NCBI GenBank assembly: GCA_004802725.1
Contig: SGPM01000063.1
Location: 4,802-68,801 of the forward strand
DNA from: Antrodiella citrinella
Taxonomy: Eukaryota > Basidiomycota > Agaricomycetes > Polyporales > Steccherinaceae
Length of the DNA stretch: 64,000 bases
Direction: 5' to 3'
Translations under genes and position numbers: made by a program
Shown: one piece after another, positions 17,374-28,999 of the stretch
Layout of the letters: each line of letters begins with the position of its first letter
How positions within the stretch are numbered: position 1 is the stretch's first letter
Notes under the pieces: generated by a model
What the model was told of the DNA's origin: nothing
Seen by the model: only the letters and a program-made list of their open reading frames with translations
Databases searched by the model: none

Positions 17374-18532
17374 ATGTCGTTCAAGTTCCCCGCCCCCATT
17401 GGTGGCACGCCGTTCACGTTTGATTTCGCACCTTCCGTCGTGTTCACGGTGGCGTGGGCCTTGCTCGTCCCGCTCGTCGCGTGGCGAATCATCTCGCCGA
17501 AGTCGCGGACATGCGTGTCGGCCAACCCGATGGCGTTGGTCCTCGAACGGTTTGTCATGTCCTCAACAGCGTGTACTCACTGTACTCATTACGCCTCAGT
17601 CTCATTATACTCAGCCTGCGATCGAGCGAAGCCCATATGAACACAGGGCACATCTCGCATAACCTCAACATCTTCATCCAAACCACCTACAGCCTCGGCT
17701 TCGTCAACCTAACCTCAGGTATCCTCGGCCTCCTCCGCAACCTCCTCGTCTCCGCCACGCTCTCCTCCGTCAGCGACAACGTCACCGCCGGACCCATCGC
17801 GAAAGACGACTCGGAGTCGACGATCGCGCCGGAGAGCACGAGCACGATCGAGGCGGGGATCGCAGAAAGGGCGGGGGAGCGGATGTGGTATCGGCGCATC
17901 ACAAACTCTCTCATCGTCGCGTTTTTGCTCCCGCTCTCGCTTGGGATCGCTGCTGGGGTCGTGTTCCCCAAGGCGGAGAGGAACGTACATATGGTGGATA
18001 CGGAAAGGTCGCTCAGGTGAGGGGGTTTTCCATTTCGTTGAGTGTGTGGAGGTGTATTAATATTGAGGTTGGACTGCGATTAGATATATTACTGGCGCGA
18101 TCTCGTACCTCCTTCTGCTCCTTGTACAAGGTCTTACTCTCTACGCCGCGGTCGCGGTCCGAGGCATCGCGCGTACACCCGTATGGACGCTCTTCATCCT
18201 CCTTTCCCTCCTCGTAAGCCCTCTCCCTCCCTTATTCTGATTCCACTCAACATGTATTCAACCTACTACAGAACATCGTAGCCATCTATCGCCTCGTCGT
18301 GATGCGCTCCATGACCGACTCCGCCACCTCCCTCGCCGCGGGCTCCCTGAACACCCGCACCTCCAAGATCCTCTTCTACGTCCTGCACCTCGTGCCAGAG
18401 TGGCTCGTCGCGGCCTTCCTGCTCGGTGTGAACGCGCGCGAGTTCTACCGGGCGGGTCTGTGGGGGGATCAGATCAAGCCGCTGGAGAAGGGGCTGGTTC
18501 CTGCTAAAACGGAGGCGGAGACGAGCCGATGA
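17374..18532 (+). CDS. Multi-pass membrane protein, hypothetical (RTA1-like topology)
   Basis: Integral membrane protein with about six or seven hydrophobic spans. These include VVFTVAWALLVPLVAWRI, LIILSLRS, a span around YSLGFVNLTSGILGLLRNLL, LIVAFLLPLSLGIAAGVVF, AISYLLLLLVQGLTLYAAV, LFILLSLLNIVAIYRLVV and LVPEWLVAAFLLGV. A polar, acidic loop (KDDSESTIAPESTSTIEAG) lies between the second and third main blocks. The N-terminus is MSFKFPAPIGGTPFTF, with no cleavable signal. Four introns all have consistent phase. The organisation recalls fungal RTA1-like proteins and other fungus-specific seven-span families, but I see no diagnostic motif, so the family is left open. About 310 residues. The tail is charged (EKGLVPAKTEAETSR). 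Confidence 0.75.
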
Positions 18533-19257
18533 TGTTGAGAGATAGACGAGATGTGGCTACATGATTTACTTCATTTTAAGGATGGGAATCTGGTGCGATG
18601 ATGAGTTTGTTACAGTATTGGGATCGCCCGTTTGACGTTCAATGTATCCATACACATAATACACCACTGCCAAGCCGTTAGAACTTATCGTGTGCTCTGT
18701 GTGTGTTCACAGGTCGAAGCAGGCTGTGTGCATGGCGTCGACTCCACGGAGCGCGTACCGCCCGTACAACGTTCAACGTTCAGGTATGTACCTAGAAACT
18801 GCCAAGATGTTGTTGTTGCTTATCATACGCCACGATAGACGCAGGTTGTGTACATGTCGACTCCACGGTGCCATGGTCGCTGCGACGGCAGCCGGCCGAT
18901 CCGCTCTTGTTGTACTCCCTGGTAGATGAGAGGTTTTTGACACACCTCTTCACATGGAGATAATCTTTTGTTGGACTTACGACATGCAATGCATATCAGT
19001 ATTCCAGTATTCATTGCGACCGTTCGGCAGAGGAGAAGCTTTCGTTATGATCGTCTCGGTTGAAGATCCCGAAATTGTCGAGGGAGAAGCAAGAGGTTCT
19101 CGACACAACTCGTCGCATTCCTGTATTTCTACGCTGACAACCACAAGAAGGTTCGACGCCTCTCGTGACCCAAGAATATCCCGACCTCGATGGGGATAAG
19201 GGTGGTACAACAAAAACTAATACGTGCAGCGGGTCACAGCGTTAGGAATGGAGGCTG
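18533..19257. other. Intergenic with a diverged tandem repeat
   Basis: 725 bp between the membrane-protein stop and the esterase stop. Apart from an imperfect duplication at 18625-18880, listed separately, nothing was identified. Confidence 0.4.
18625..18880. repeat. Imperfect tandem duplication, about 120-135 bp per unit
   Basis: Copy 1 (about 18625-18748) and copy 2 (about 18758-18880) share the same order of blocks: CGCCCG followed by ACGTTCAA, then CTGCCAAG, then GCAGGyTGTGTrCATG and TCGACTCCACGG. Differences inside the shared blocks are largely C/T and G/A transitions plus small indels. It is non-coding as far as can be seen. Confidence 0.5.
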
Positions 19258-20511
19258 TTACAGACATTGGGAGTGATAGGCGTTCGCTGCGACGCAGCTG
19301 AAGCCAGTCACGCACACTGTTGAAATTAATCAGCGTCAGCGTTATACACAGCCTCCCTTAAGACTGAATATTACCTGTCGGACCGGTGTAGTCAAGTCCA
19401 CCACATTGTCCCCAGACAGTTCCACCAGCGGGAGGGGACGGAGGGGAAGTGGGGACTCCAGTAGGGGCAGTTGTAGGACCAGAGGATGGGGCACCACCTC
19501 CCGGGGTGAGGTCGCTCAAACTGAACCAGGTGAGCACGTCATTCGCCTGCTCAGGGACAGTGTGGCCAACGCATTGTGCGAGGATGGCCTGGACGTTGGG
19601 GCCGAAGGAGGGCCGAGAGTATCCGGGGAGTCGTTGGTGGTGTTGGTGACGGGTGTCTGACTTACGCCGATGACGTTGGTCCACTGCTTGATGTCTTCCC
19701 AGAAGTTCTGAGGGTACAATGTAGTGTCGCTGCGGGACGTGATCTGAATTCTGATGATTAGCATTCTGTTCGGTGCACCTGATAGGCAACATCTAAATTT
19801 TTACTCACGCAGTACCGTGCCAGCACTGGAATTTTGGCCGCACCCCAGCGTATCTATCCACTGCGAACGACATCGCCCTGTAAAGTGACAGCGGTTAAAC
19901 CGTAAATCCATGCTATTTACAGCGATGAAATACTCACCCACTGTTGGGGTGTCATGATCAGCTCACCAAGGGCGCATTGGGTGTTCCAAGTATCCGGACC
20001 TTCGAAGCAACCGTACGGGACACCCGAGAAAGCGGAGCCTGGGGCGAAGACGTCTGGGTATGCACCCATGAGGACGTTCGTCATCATGGCACCGGAACTG
20101 GTTCCCGTGGCAAAGACACGGGTCGCGTCCACACCGTAGTTGGCGATCGCGTAGCGCACTTGTGAGACAATTCCCAAGGGAATCACCTCCAGCGTTGTGC
20201 GTGAGTGTGGCGTTGGTGTGGACATCCCAGCAGCCTCCCGCGGTGGGTGCGTTGGGATAGATGACGATGAAACCGTGGGTGTCAGCGAGGTTGGCGTGCT
20301 GGGTACCAGTGAAGTACGCTTGGGCAGTACCCGAGCAGTAGTGCATGGCGATGATGAGCGGCGACGGGTTGGCCGGCTGAGCTGGCTTGTAGACGAACAT
20401 GCCGACACCCGTCGGTTTGTCACCAAAGTTGGTGACCTGAACGAGCTGACCTGCTGCGGAGAACGCGCCGACGGCACTGGAGAGGACTGTGAGCAGAGAA
20501 TTGAAGAGCAT
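19258..20511 (-). CDS. Secreted CE1-type esterase (acetylxylan/feruloyl) with C-terminal CBM1; two frame breaks
   Basis: Carbohydrate esterase family 1 (PHB-depolymerase-like alpha/beta hydrolase), removing acyl side groups from xylan outside the cell. A signal peptide (MLFNSLLTVLSSAVGAFSA) is followed by LIIAMHYCSGTAQAY, the nucleophile elbow ATGTSSGAMM (Ser), and WHGTADTTLYPQNFWEDIK. A Thr/Pro/Gly-rich linker then leads to a CBM1 (WGQCGGLDYTGP, then CVTGFSCVAANAYHSQCL after an intron). Two breaks interrupt the conserved frame where no intron fits. One is an extra base near 20170 (GGDSLG to IVSQVRYAI). The other is a missing base near 19854-19857, where VVRSG runs into TAG before AGVRPKFQ. 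The locus is therefore either a recent pseudogene or carries sequencing errors. Without the breaks it would encode about 340 residues. Confidence 0.85.
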
Positions 20512-21192
20512 CTTCCTGAAGACAACGAACGATTGTTGTTTGAGTATAGAGGTGGCGACGTTGTCTTGTTTTGTACCGCAGAATGTAATACACCTCTGCC
20601 TCCAGTCAAATCTTGTAGATGGATCAACTGACCGCACATATGTCTTGCATGACCTGCAGACATGCTTCGTGCAATTCATGGGGCACAATCTCTGGGCCGG
20701 TGCGGCGCGAGATTGGCGAGGCGCGACGCCAAGGCTGTGCTAAGAATTGTCCGAAAAGTAGGGACAACATAGTGGATGCTTCTGGTCAATATTGGAGCTC
20801 GAACTTTCACCGAAGCCATCATGTGTATAGAGCAACGAGAGGGTTCGCAACAAGCTCGGGTGTGTCTGACTTGAGAAGACGGTAGCTGCGCTCTTCTGTA
20901 CTCAGAACTATCTAACTAGACTTAGAATAAGGCGTGAGCTGCCAGTGAAGAAGATGCAGATCAAAAACATACAGCACTTTGACCCGTAGATGAGCCGGAC
21001 ATGTCAGGATGATATAGTGGACAATGAGGACGAGTGAGGGTTTTGAAACTCAGGCTCGAGGAACGACGGCGACCCTGGGACCCCAACGGGTGCTTACGTG
21101 ATACATAAATTGAGACTCCGCATTTACTACCGAAAGAGGAACGACCCCTCGGAGGTGGTCCCTCGAGAGCAACCGTCGAGAGGGCAAGACCC
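20512..21192. promoter_or_regulatory. Divergent promoter region (esterase and RAP1-like gene)
   Basis: 681 bp between divergent starts. No clear TATA or other recognised regulatory box was found for either gene, and no coding sequence is supported. Confidence 0.35.
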
Positions 21193-21228
21193 ATGGCACC
21201 AGCTCGTACCTCTGCCCGCCGCGCTCAG

Positions 21229-21260
<32 letters not shown>

Positions 21261-23833
21261 GCACATTCCACAGCACCACGATAACAATGTACACATCCCC
21301 GTCACCGTCCCCAGCAACGACAACACTATCAGCAAAGATGAGATATTCCTCGAGCCCATGATGGGCACCGCGCAGGCCATCTACGTCGAAAAGGATGTAG
21401 AGGACAGAGACCAGATCGTTACGCTTATTACAGTATGTTTTGCTCACCCTTTTGCGCTGTGTTCCATTCGCATCCTCGAAAGACACGTCTACCGACGTTC
21501 CTGACGCGTGAATGGGTCGTTGTGGCCACTTCCGACATTGTTTACTCACATGTGCGCTTCAGAAGCATGGAGGCGTGGTCTCTCCGGGATACAGTGGGGT
21601 TCCATACATTCTTGGTGCGTTAGCCATTCCATAACGCAATTGCTCGTCTCATGTCGTATCAACAGTTGACCCGTACAAGGAATCTGGACAAAATTTGTAT
21701 CGGCAGTACGCAGGAAAGAAGGGAAAGATAGTGCTATCCGCACATTGGGTGTACGAGTGTGTGAAAGCTGGCGCGTTGCAGACATATGTCAACAACTGGG
21801 CGGGTTGCAAGGTCACTGGGCAGGAGAAGTAAGTCGCGCAGTCCTGTTACCCTCGCCACACTGACCTTTCTCAGAGTGGTCCAACCTGTTCTCAATAATG
21901 TACCCGCACCTGAGCAACCGTTGCCACACGCACCTCCCCCCAACATGCATATGGCCCCTGTCCTTGTGCAGAACGTCCAACCTGCCCAAATCATCCAACA
22001 GCAAGCACACGCCCATGGGCTCCCACCCCCGATCACTGCAGCCGCCACCGACCCTCTCACCCAACATCATGACACGACGTTCTACGCTTTCCCCCCGAAC
22101 ATGCATGCACCCCCCGGTCCACCACAGACATGGCAGACTGCGAGCGGGATCGTGCCACAGCAGACGCATGTGCAGCCTACGCATATGATGCACCGGCAAC
22201 CCCAGCCTCAACCCCATTATCGGGATGAGCAGGCTTGGAACGCTGCAGGGTATCATCAACATCCTCCGGGGACGGCGGACTCTATGGTCAGCGTTCCTGG
22301 GTACGACTATCGAGATTACAGAGAGGAACAACCAAACTGGGTAGCTAACGCTAGTGAATACTATCAACAACAGGTATGTTAGTTCCGCTACAGTTTTATG
22401 CATGGTCTGTACTTATAGTAAATTCTTCCAGTATGACCAGCCTTATGCGCCCGAACCGGAACCCTACATCGAAGCTGGTCCTTCGAACGCAGAACCAAGT
22501 TCCACAGATGCAGCTGGTGAACAAAGGGGACGAAAACGAGCGCGTATGCAGGTACGTTTTCCCTCGGCTTGTTTTGTGGGCAATGTCTCAACCGAATTGT
22601 TCAGCCTCAGCCCGCACCACCTGCAGTCACTCTGGTATCAAATAGGAAGAATCCTCCGGCAAGGTCACCTACGCCGCCTACTCGTGTGATCAAGAGTACC
22701 TATGGTGGCAATTTGTTCACCTCTGATGACGTGCTCTACTTGAAGAAGTACATCGACTATTGTCAAGAACAGGGGCTTGTGTTGAGGTATGTGGCCAGCA
22801 CTTTATGCAGCGGATCGCGAAGCTCACAATAGATCTGTAGTCTGCGAGAGATCTGTGAGCGGATTGCGATTAAGGTGTGTCAGTCTACTACGTACACTCC
22901 AGTGTTTGGCCTAATCTTGCTCTGTTAGGCACCACATCACACGTATGTATTCATTGTACGATTGCAAACAAACTGACCGAACTGACCGAACTGACTAGGT
23001 TCTACTCCTGGCGTCGATATTGCAATAAGCACCAAATCCGATTAGGCGGATACGCAATGGACGTCGGGGACGAGGGCGAGGACATACCTCCCGGAGACCC
23101 CGAGTTTCAGCAGCAACAGATGGAGTCATCGCCTCCAGCAGCGCAACCTGTCACGAATGGGGTTGGTCCCAGCACAATCGCTGTAGCGAAACGGGCTGTG
23201 ACAGGAGATACGCAAAGGACAAGGTCGCCAACCCCACCAAGGGCGTTGTTCAGGAGTACGACGGGCAAGGGTGTGGCGTTCACGGATGAGGATGTCACAT
23301 TCCTTGTCCGATTTTTGGCGTTCAGGACGAGAACTCAGGGAGGGAAGGTGGACATGGTGGCGTTCTGGAAAGATGTTGCTACCAAGGTCAGTTCGCGTAT
23401 TTCTGCGAAGCGGGTCATGATCACTGACGAGGTTGTGCACGTAGGCACCTCATCACTCTCGTGCTTCCTGGATGAAGTTCTACCGCCGACATAAACACGA
23501 ACTGAATCACGAAGATGGAGACGACCCTCTACCCAAACCTCCGGATAAGAAAATGCGATATAGCCGGGCAGATGACATCCTCCTCGCAAAGTTCTTCCAC
23601 GAGAAACCGGAAGGCACGTCGGATAAGGTGTTCCAGATGTTCGGTCGTCTGGTAAGTCTGTTCAACGTTGTCAGGTGGGTCTTCGCGTATTGATTTGGGG
23701 TGTAATTTTGTAGTATCCGCATCATCCGTGGAAAGGATGGCAGGAGCATCATAGGATACATAAGGCTAAGATCGACCATCTGGTTCAGAAACTGGGTAAT
23801 GGTGCGAGTATTGAGAGCGATGAGGACGCGTAG
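21193..23833 (+). CDS. RAP1-like telomere protein: BRCT domain plus three Rap1-type Myb repeats
   Basis: Likely nuclear, shelterin-type DNA-binding or bridging protein. MAPARTSARR leads into a polyglutamine run (CAG/CAA repeats, 21228-21262). A BRCT-like domain follows (about residues 45-125; KHGGVVSPGYSGVPYILV, then AHWVYECVKAGALQ). A long Pro/His/Gln-rich linker precedes three related Myb-type helix-turn-helix repeats. Repeat 1 is LFTSDDVLYLKKYI to APHHTFYSWRRYCNKH. Repeat 2 is AFTDEDVTFLVRFL to APHHSRASWMKFYRRH. Repeat 3 is RYSRADDILLAKFF to YPHHPWKGWQEHHRIH. Each ends in the same PHH...W signature. The protein stops about 20 residues after repeat 3 (ESDEDA), so there is no visible room for the C-terminal RCT domain of other Rap1 proteins. 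A BRCT-Myb protein with another role remains possible. Confidence 0.8.
21226..21263 (+). repeat. CAG/CAA trinucleotide repeat (polyglutamine)
   Basis: Mixed CAG and CAA codons give about twelve consecutive glutamines near the N-terminus of the RAP1-like protein. The interruption by CAA suggests a partly stabilised microsatellite. Confidence 0.85.
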
Positions 23834-24061
23834 TCTCTCGCAGTTTTTGGTTGTTATGATAGCGGTTCTCTGTACGCGTTATTTTTTTGCCCATCGTCTG
23901 TAGTTTTGTCGTCGTTTGGAATTGGAACTTGGCCGGATGACCTACAGATTAGCATGGTGACATCATGCTCATGATAAGAACCTCCGGCGCCTATATTGAC
24001 TACTACTACTATCGCCACCAACTTGAACTCCTCTCAGACTGAGAGTCGGACTTCGTATCAC

Positions 24062-24068
24062 TATATAA
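24062..24068 (+). promoter_or_regulatory. TATA box of the PhyH dioxygenase gene
   Basis: TATATAA lies 45-51 bp before the ATG at 24113, in the 279 bp between the RAP1-like stop and the dioxygenase start. The position suits a short 5' leader. Confidence 0.45.
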
Positions 24069-24112
24069 CACATCTATACAGCATACATATCACTCGGGCT
24101 TGACACTGAACA

Positions 24113-25567
24113 ATGACTGCGTTGAAGTATCTGACAGCAGCACAAGTAGAATCCGTACGCCCATGCAGTAGTTATCATACAGTGGCCGTGTCGATAACCG
24201 TTGCTTTCGACATTCACAGTTCTATCGGGATGGGTGAGCTGTTCTCGCTCGTATGCGTGGCTCATCTGAGCTCATCGCTGCTGATATACCAGATACCTTC
24301 GGATTCCAGGATTTCTGAGCCCAGACCAGACGGATTCGTTGCTCACGCGTGCGAGGCAGCTCCTGGATGAATTCAGCTTGGAGGATCACCCTTTGGTACC
24401 CAGCCGCACCTCATTGCTCACTTATGATGCAGACTTATGTATGGATGATAGACTAAATTTACGACGGGAGACGACAACCATGTTGGGGACGACTACTTCC
24501 TGACATCCGGCGATAAGATACGGTACTTCTTAGAGGAAAGCGCGGTCGTAGATGGGAAGTTGGTCAGGGAGAAGTCGAAAGCTGTTAACAAGATTGGACA
24601 TGGTGAGCAAGAACTGTGATCCGTAAACGTCAACATTGACTGAGGGTGGCTCGTTTGCTAGGACTGCATGAACTGGATCCTGTCTTCCATGAGGCTACAC
24701 TGGGTAATCCTGCTATCAAAGCTGTAGCGCAGGATTTGAAGTTCCATCACGACCCAGTTGGTGAGTAGACATGTACGACGGTCTGTCGGAACTATTCGTG
24801 ATGGTACATCAGCTCTTCAGTCGATGATTATCTGCAAGCAGAGTCAGATTGGCGGGGAAGGTAAGAGCTGTATTCGCTCTATCATAGTCATTGCTTCACC
24901 TGATTTGGCGACGTTGTTCCATAGTTCCTGAACACAACGACTCGTATGTACACGTTATCCTGCACATAACACGACGCTCACTCTACCGTCTATATGCGCT
25001 GTAGGACATTCCTAGTATGTGTCTATCTGACTATGATTTCACCCTCCATCTAATTTGCGACATCCGTATGCAGTACACTGACCCACCGACCGCACTCGGA
25101 TTCTGGATACCTCTGGAGAAGTGCACACCAGAGAACGGCGCACTGTCTTTCCTGCCTGGATCTCACCGCACCACTGCCATCACGAAACGATTCGTCCGTA
25201 TTCCCGAGGGCGGAACGGGGTTCGAGCAGCTTATCCCTACTGGGCAAGAACCCGCGCGGCATGAGGGGAAGTACATCCTCGAGGCGTGTTTCCCTGGTGA
25301 GCGAGCATATCATGCAAGGTAGTCTTGCCCCTCGAGCTGATGATCCTATCGGATGGTGCAGGCGATCTGGTGCTCATTCACGGCAGTGTCCTGCACAAGT
25401 CGGAGAAGAACACGAGCTCGCATACGCGTTTCGCGTATACGTTCCACATGATCGAATCGCCGCCGTACGCAGTGTATGACGAGAAGAACTGGCTTCAACC
25501 TACCCCGGAGCTGCCGTTCTCGAGGATATTGGACACACCGAACCTGGCTGTGTTGTCTCAAGCGTAA
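24113..25567 (+). CDS. Phytanoyl-CoA dioxygenase (PhyH/PHYHD1) family protein
   Basis: Predicted Fe(II)/2-oxoglutarate-dependent oxygenase; the substrate is unknown. The N-terminus is MTALKYLTAAQVESFYRDGYLRIPGFLSP. The iron ligands are the HxD in PEHNDSTFLYTDPPT and the distal His in DLVLIHGSVLHKS. A 2-oxoglutarate-binding Arg probably lies in the following HTRFAYTFHM. WIPLEKCTPENGALSFLPGSH is the typical family core. The region around the HxD is cut into very short exons: 19 nt (about 24925-24943, TTCCTGAACACAACGACTC) and 10 nt (25005-25014, GACATTCCTA). Reading frame holds only if both are spliced in. About 285 residues in roughly nine or ten exons. No signal peptide. It converges on THI6, with 126 bp between stops. 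Confidence 0.9.
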
Positions 25568-25693
25568 GATTCGGTCTGCGGATGCTTTCAAGTTCAAGCA
25601 TCGGATATAGGATGGACTGTACAGTGTATTATCTATCGGAGTTGAGTGTACGAATATCTCTGTGTAGTAATACACAGCGTTGTTTAAATCTTC

Positions 25694-27938
25694 CTATGAG
25701 ACGTGTACGATTTCAATCTTTGCATGGTCCCTCAGAGTCTCCGGTGCGAGTTTCCCTAGCTCATCAATAAGCGCAGGCAAAAATGTCCCCGTGCCCTTCA
25801 CATCTGCCCGCACACCCGCGAACTCGGACGCAATCGTCACCGCCAGGACCCTACGCAAAATCCCAATTAATTCAGCACAAAAATACCACGCGCATTAGTC
25901 CAGGGTGACACGGCACGTACCCTCCGATTGCAGCCAAAAACATATCTCCCCTCGTCAGTCGTCCGTTCTCCGCACCCGAGTTCGACTTTGCCGACATGCT
26001 CACGCCGGCGCAGAAGGTGGCCACGCTGGTGCCGACCATGCACCCTGAGCCGGTGATCCCTGCGAGGTAGGGGTGCCCGTTCGAGAGCGCGACGACGGTG
26101 TGCCCGTCTGAGACGTAGTCAATTTTGCCGGTGAGGACGATCACGCAGCCTGTGGAGGTGGAGGGGGTGGTGTGAGATGAGACGTCCGCGGAGGTGAAGG
26201 GGGTGAGACGTACGTTCTGCACGAGCGAGGTCCCTGATGAACCGAGCTGGGTCGGAGAACCCTGCGCCGACGCTGTCTACACCTCTGGATTTAACCTACA
26301 AAGATTATGAGCGGACATGTTATTATCTCCGGACAACTAGCGCTGCGAGGGACCCTACCTCGGTTGAATTTGCTAGCGCTGCAAGTTCACCTGCATTTCC
26401 CTTGATGACACTGGCCTGCCATGTACTAAGCAGTTCTGGCTTACCGATCAACATACGGACCGAGTGAAGCAGATTAAGTTGAGTCTACATACCGTCTGCA
26501 GCAGCCCTCCGATATGCCGTCGCGCCTACACCAACAGGATCGAACACGATAGGGTTTCTATTGAGGTTCGCCTGCTTCCCTGATTCATTCAGTTCAACAA
26601 AGATGTTGTGTTAGGAACAAAGGGAGGAGGTCCCTTACCAGCAGCTAACATGCAGTCCAGATCTTTGATCGTGCCAAAGTTGACGAGCAGCCCGCCGATG
26701 ACTTTCCCGAGGTCCTCCATCTCCTCTGTAGATGTGGCCATGATCGGGGACGCACCGAGGGCTATGGTCGCATTGGCAGATTGATTCGTGACGACTGTGT
26801 TCGTGATCTAAGGTGACTATGTGTAAGTGTGCGACCCAACGCGTGATTGCGCTGACTTGGTTGGAGTATATGATGCACGCACCTGATGGACTAATGGAGA
26901 GAAAATCTGGACAGACTCAAAAACACTGCCCGCGAGTTCTTTCAACATGTCGACTGTATGCGGATTCTCCCACCAAGGACTGGTTACGGTGTATTTGTGC
27001 GCGGCAGGTGGCTCGTAGGCCTTGAACATCTTCACCGTGTCCGCGATCTTCCGTGCTGCTGCACGAGGGTTTGTAGAGCCCACGATATCGCTGACCACCG
27101 CGACTCCGTCTAACGCTCTGCCATTCTTTGTTACCGAGCCGTGCAAACAATGTAGGGTATTGGTGGATTTGATCCCGGCTGGAACGCAACGCGTCAGAAC
27201 GGATGGATGTTTCAAAAACCGAATGCACACACCGATAGCTACGGACTTGACATCCGTTCCCTCCAACCCTTCCAACATCTTTGCGACGCCCCTCGGACCC
27301 AACAGCGGGCTTGTGACGTTCTTCGTCTTGGTACCCCACACCGGACCCACACCGACGTAATCCACGCCATCCTCCGCAGCCTTGCGCACTTGCTCCGGCG
27401 TGTTGACACTCAGACCTATGATCGTGTCTGCAGGCAACAGGGATCGGGCGATGGAGATCGGCATGTCGGTCTGACCCAAGTGCACGCCGTCTGCGCCAAT
27501 GGCGAGCGCGATGTCGATGCGGTCATTGATGATTATAGGGACACCGTGTTTCTGGCATATGGCTTTGGACTGGCGGGCGATGGTGAGGAACTATGGTTTT
27601 TGAGTTTACGGGAGGAAGATCAGCGTCTGGAGACGGGATGATGATAATATTGGTGCTCTGACCTCTCCAGTGTCGGCTGATTTTTCGCGGATTTGGACGA
27701 CTGTGACGCCTCCGAGGATAGACTGGAGGGTTAGAACGAGAACAGTTGGTTGTCACGACGCATTTGATATCATGTAGACGATTGCTTACCTCTTCGAGGG
27801 ACTCGAAGTAATCCTACGAAATGATGTGATCAGGACATCGAAGTTTTGCAGCTGTGTTGATATAAAACATACCTTGCCCGGAGGCAGTAGGTCGCGACCT
27901 GTCACCAAGTACAACGAGTAATCTAACGTAGGCTTCAT
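25694..27938 (-). CDS. THI6: Bifunctional thiamine-phosphate synthase / hydroxyethylthiazole kinase
   Basis: Joins the pyrimidine and thiazole halves of thiamine and also phosphorylates salvaged hydroxyethylthiazole. The N-terminal half is a ThiE-like TIM barrel: [15 protein letters not shown] at the start, then the phosphate/pyrimidine-binding [19 protein letters not shown] and [13 protein letters not shown]. The C-terminal half is ThiM-like: [53 protein letters not shown] and the catalytic-Cys loop [11 protein letters not shown]. The fusion order matches fungal THI6. About 540 residues in around ten exons, ending KIEIVHVS. Frames are consistent across all introns that I followed. The start at 27938 ([11 protein letters not shown]) is favoured; an upstream in-frame start in a short extension is possible. 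No riboswitch is apparent. Confidence 0.95.
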
Positions 27939-28999
27939 GTCTGGACGTCGGGAGCAAGGAGCACTTGGAGTCATCTGATCGACTTGGGCCGATTATCTTC
28001 ATCTGTGATGTCATTTGCAATATTGCGAGTGCGGGAACGTCTTGGAAGGGTGCAAAACGGGTGCCAAGCTGTGCCAAGCGGATACATAACGTGCTGGTGG
28101 GTGTTGCGAAGGAGACAAATACTGAAAGTCTATCACGGTCGAGAATTCCCTCATAGGCGAAAATCCTACATGCCTTCGACTTCGTAGCAACTGTGCTCAT
28201 TTGTAGGTGCGCAAAGCATCTCTGAGTATCGCACCCCAGAAGGAAGAGAAAAACGGAAACAATGAGGAGGACACGCTGGGAAGAAACAGACTCACGCCTT
28301 CCCAATGCCCGGCTAAGCAAGCACTAGAATCGCCAGAAGGACGGACATAAGTCAAATGCGTCTGTGAATATGCGACGGTTGCTGGGAAGGTGCAGCGCCT
28401 AGGCAACGGCGCAGAATGCAGGAAGACTAGACGGCGATTTGGGAAGCCTGCTAGAGCCTCCGGTGTATACACCCACCCGTGCGTGTCTGAAGGTAAAGTC
28501 CTCATATGGCATGAATGGGATCGACGATGGAGGAGTTTGTTGTTCTCATTGTGGGTGTGCAGGGGAATACACGAAGCGCCTGAAACTCTAAACGTGGTGT
28601 CTCACGCGAGCCGTATTCACCGGTGAATGGACGTGCGCATGTTGAGATGCTGGTGGGACTGAAACTGGCGTATCAAAGATGGTATGGCAAGGTCGTTGAT
28701 GTGAAGTAGATGGAGACCTCATTATGACGGATCACTGAGGTCGGGGCTCGGGATGCGGTATGTAGATCAGGTTGAGAGAGGATGATCAGTGTACATGAGA
28801 GACTGAACGCGTGCGAAAAGTCTAAACACGGACCAAACACAGCCAAACAGGTCGGAGTTCCTGTCGGCTGTGCTAGACGCCCGGAAAGTGTTCGAAGCCC
28901 CCCGTATCCATGACTTGACCTCCTTCAAAGCCTCCATCCTTCCCTCCTCCTCCTCCTCCTCCTCATCGTCTCCCGCCCGACGCCCGTCCTCCGCCAGCC
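27939..28999. promoter_or_regulatory. Divergent promoter region (THI6 and CDC24)
   Basis: 1.06 kb between divergent starts. The right end (about 28943-28964) is a TCC trinucleotide run in the CDC24 leader. No coding sequence is supported; several short open frames overlap each other and show no domain. Confidence 0.4.

Noticed and set aside
20155..20195. A 28-nt GT-AG intron that would restore the esterase frame
   Set aside because: Below the usual minimum for spliceosomal introns, and it would delete the conserved GGDSLG block.
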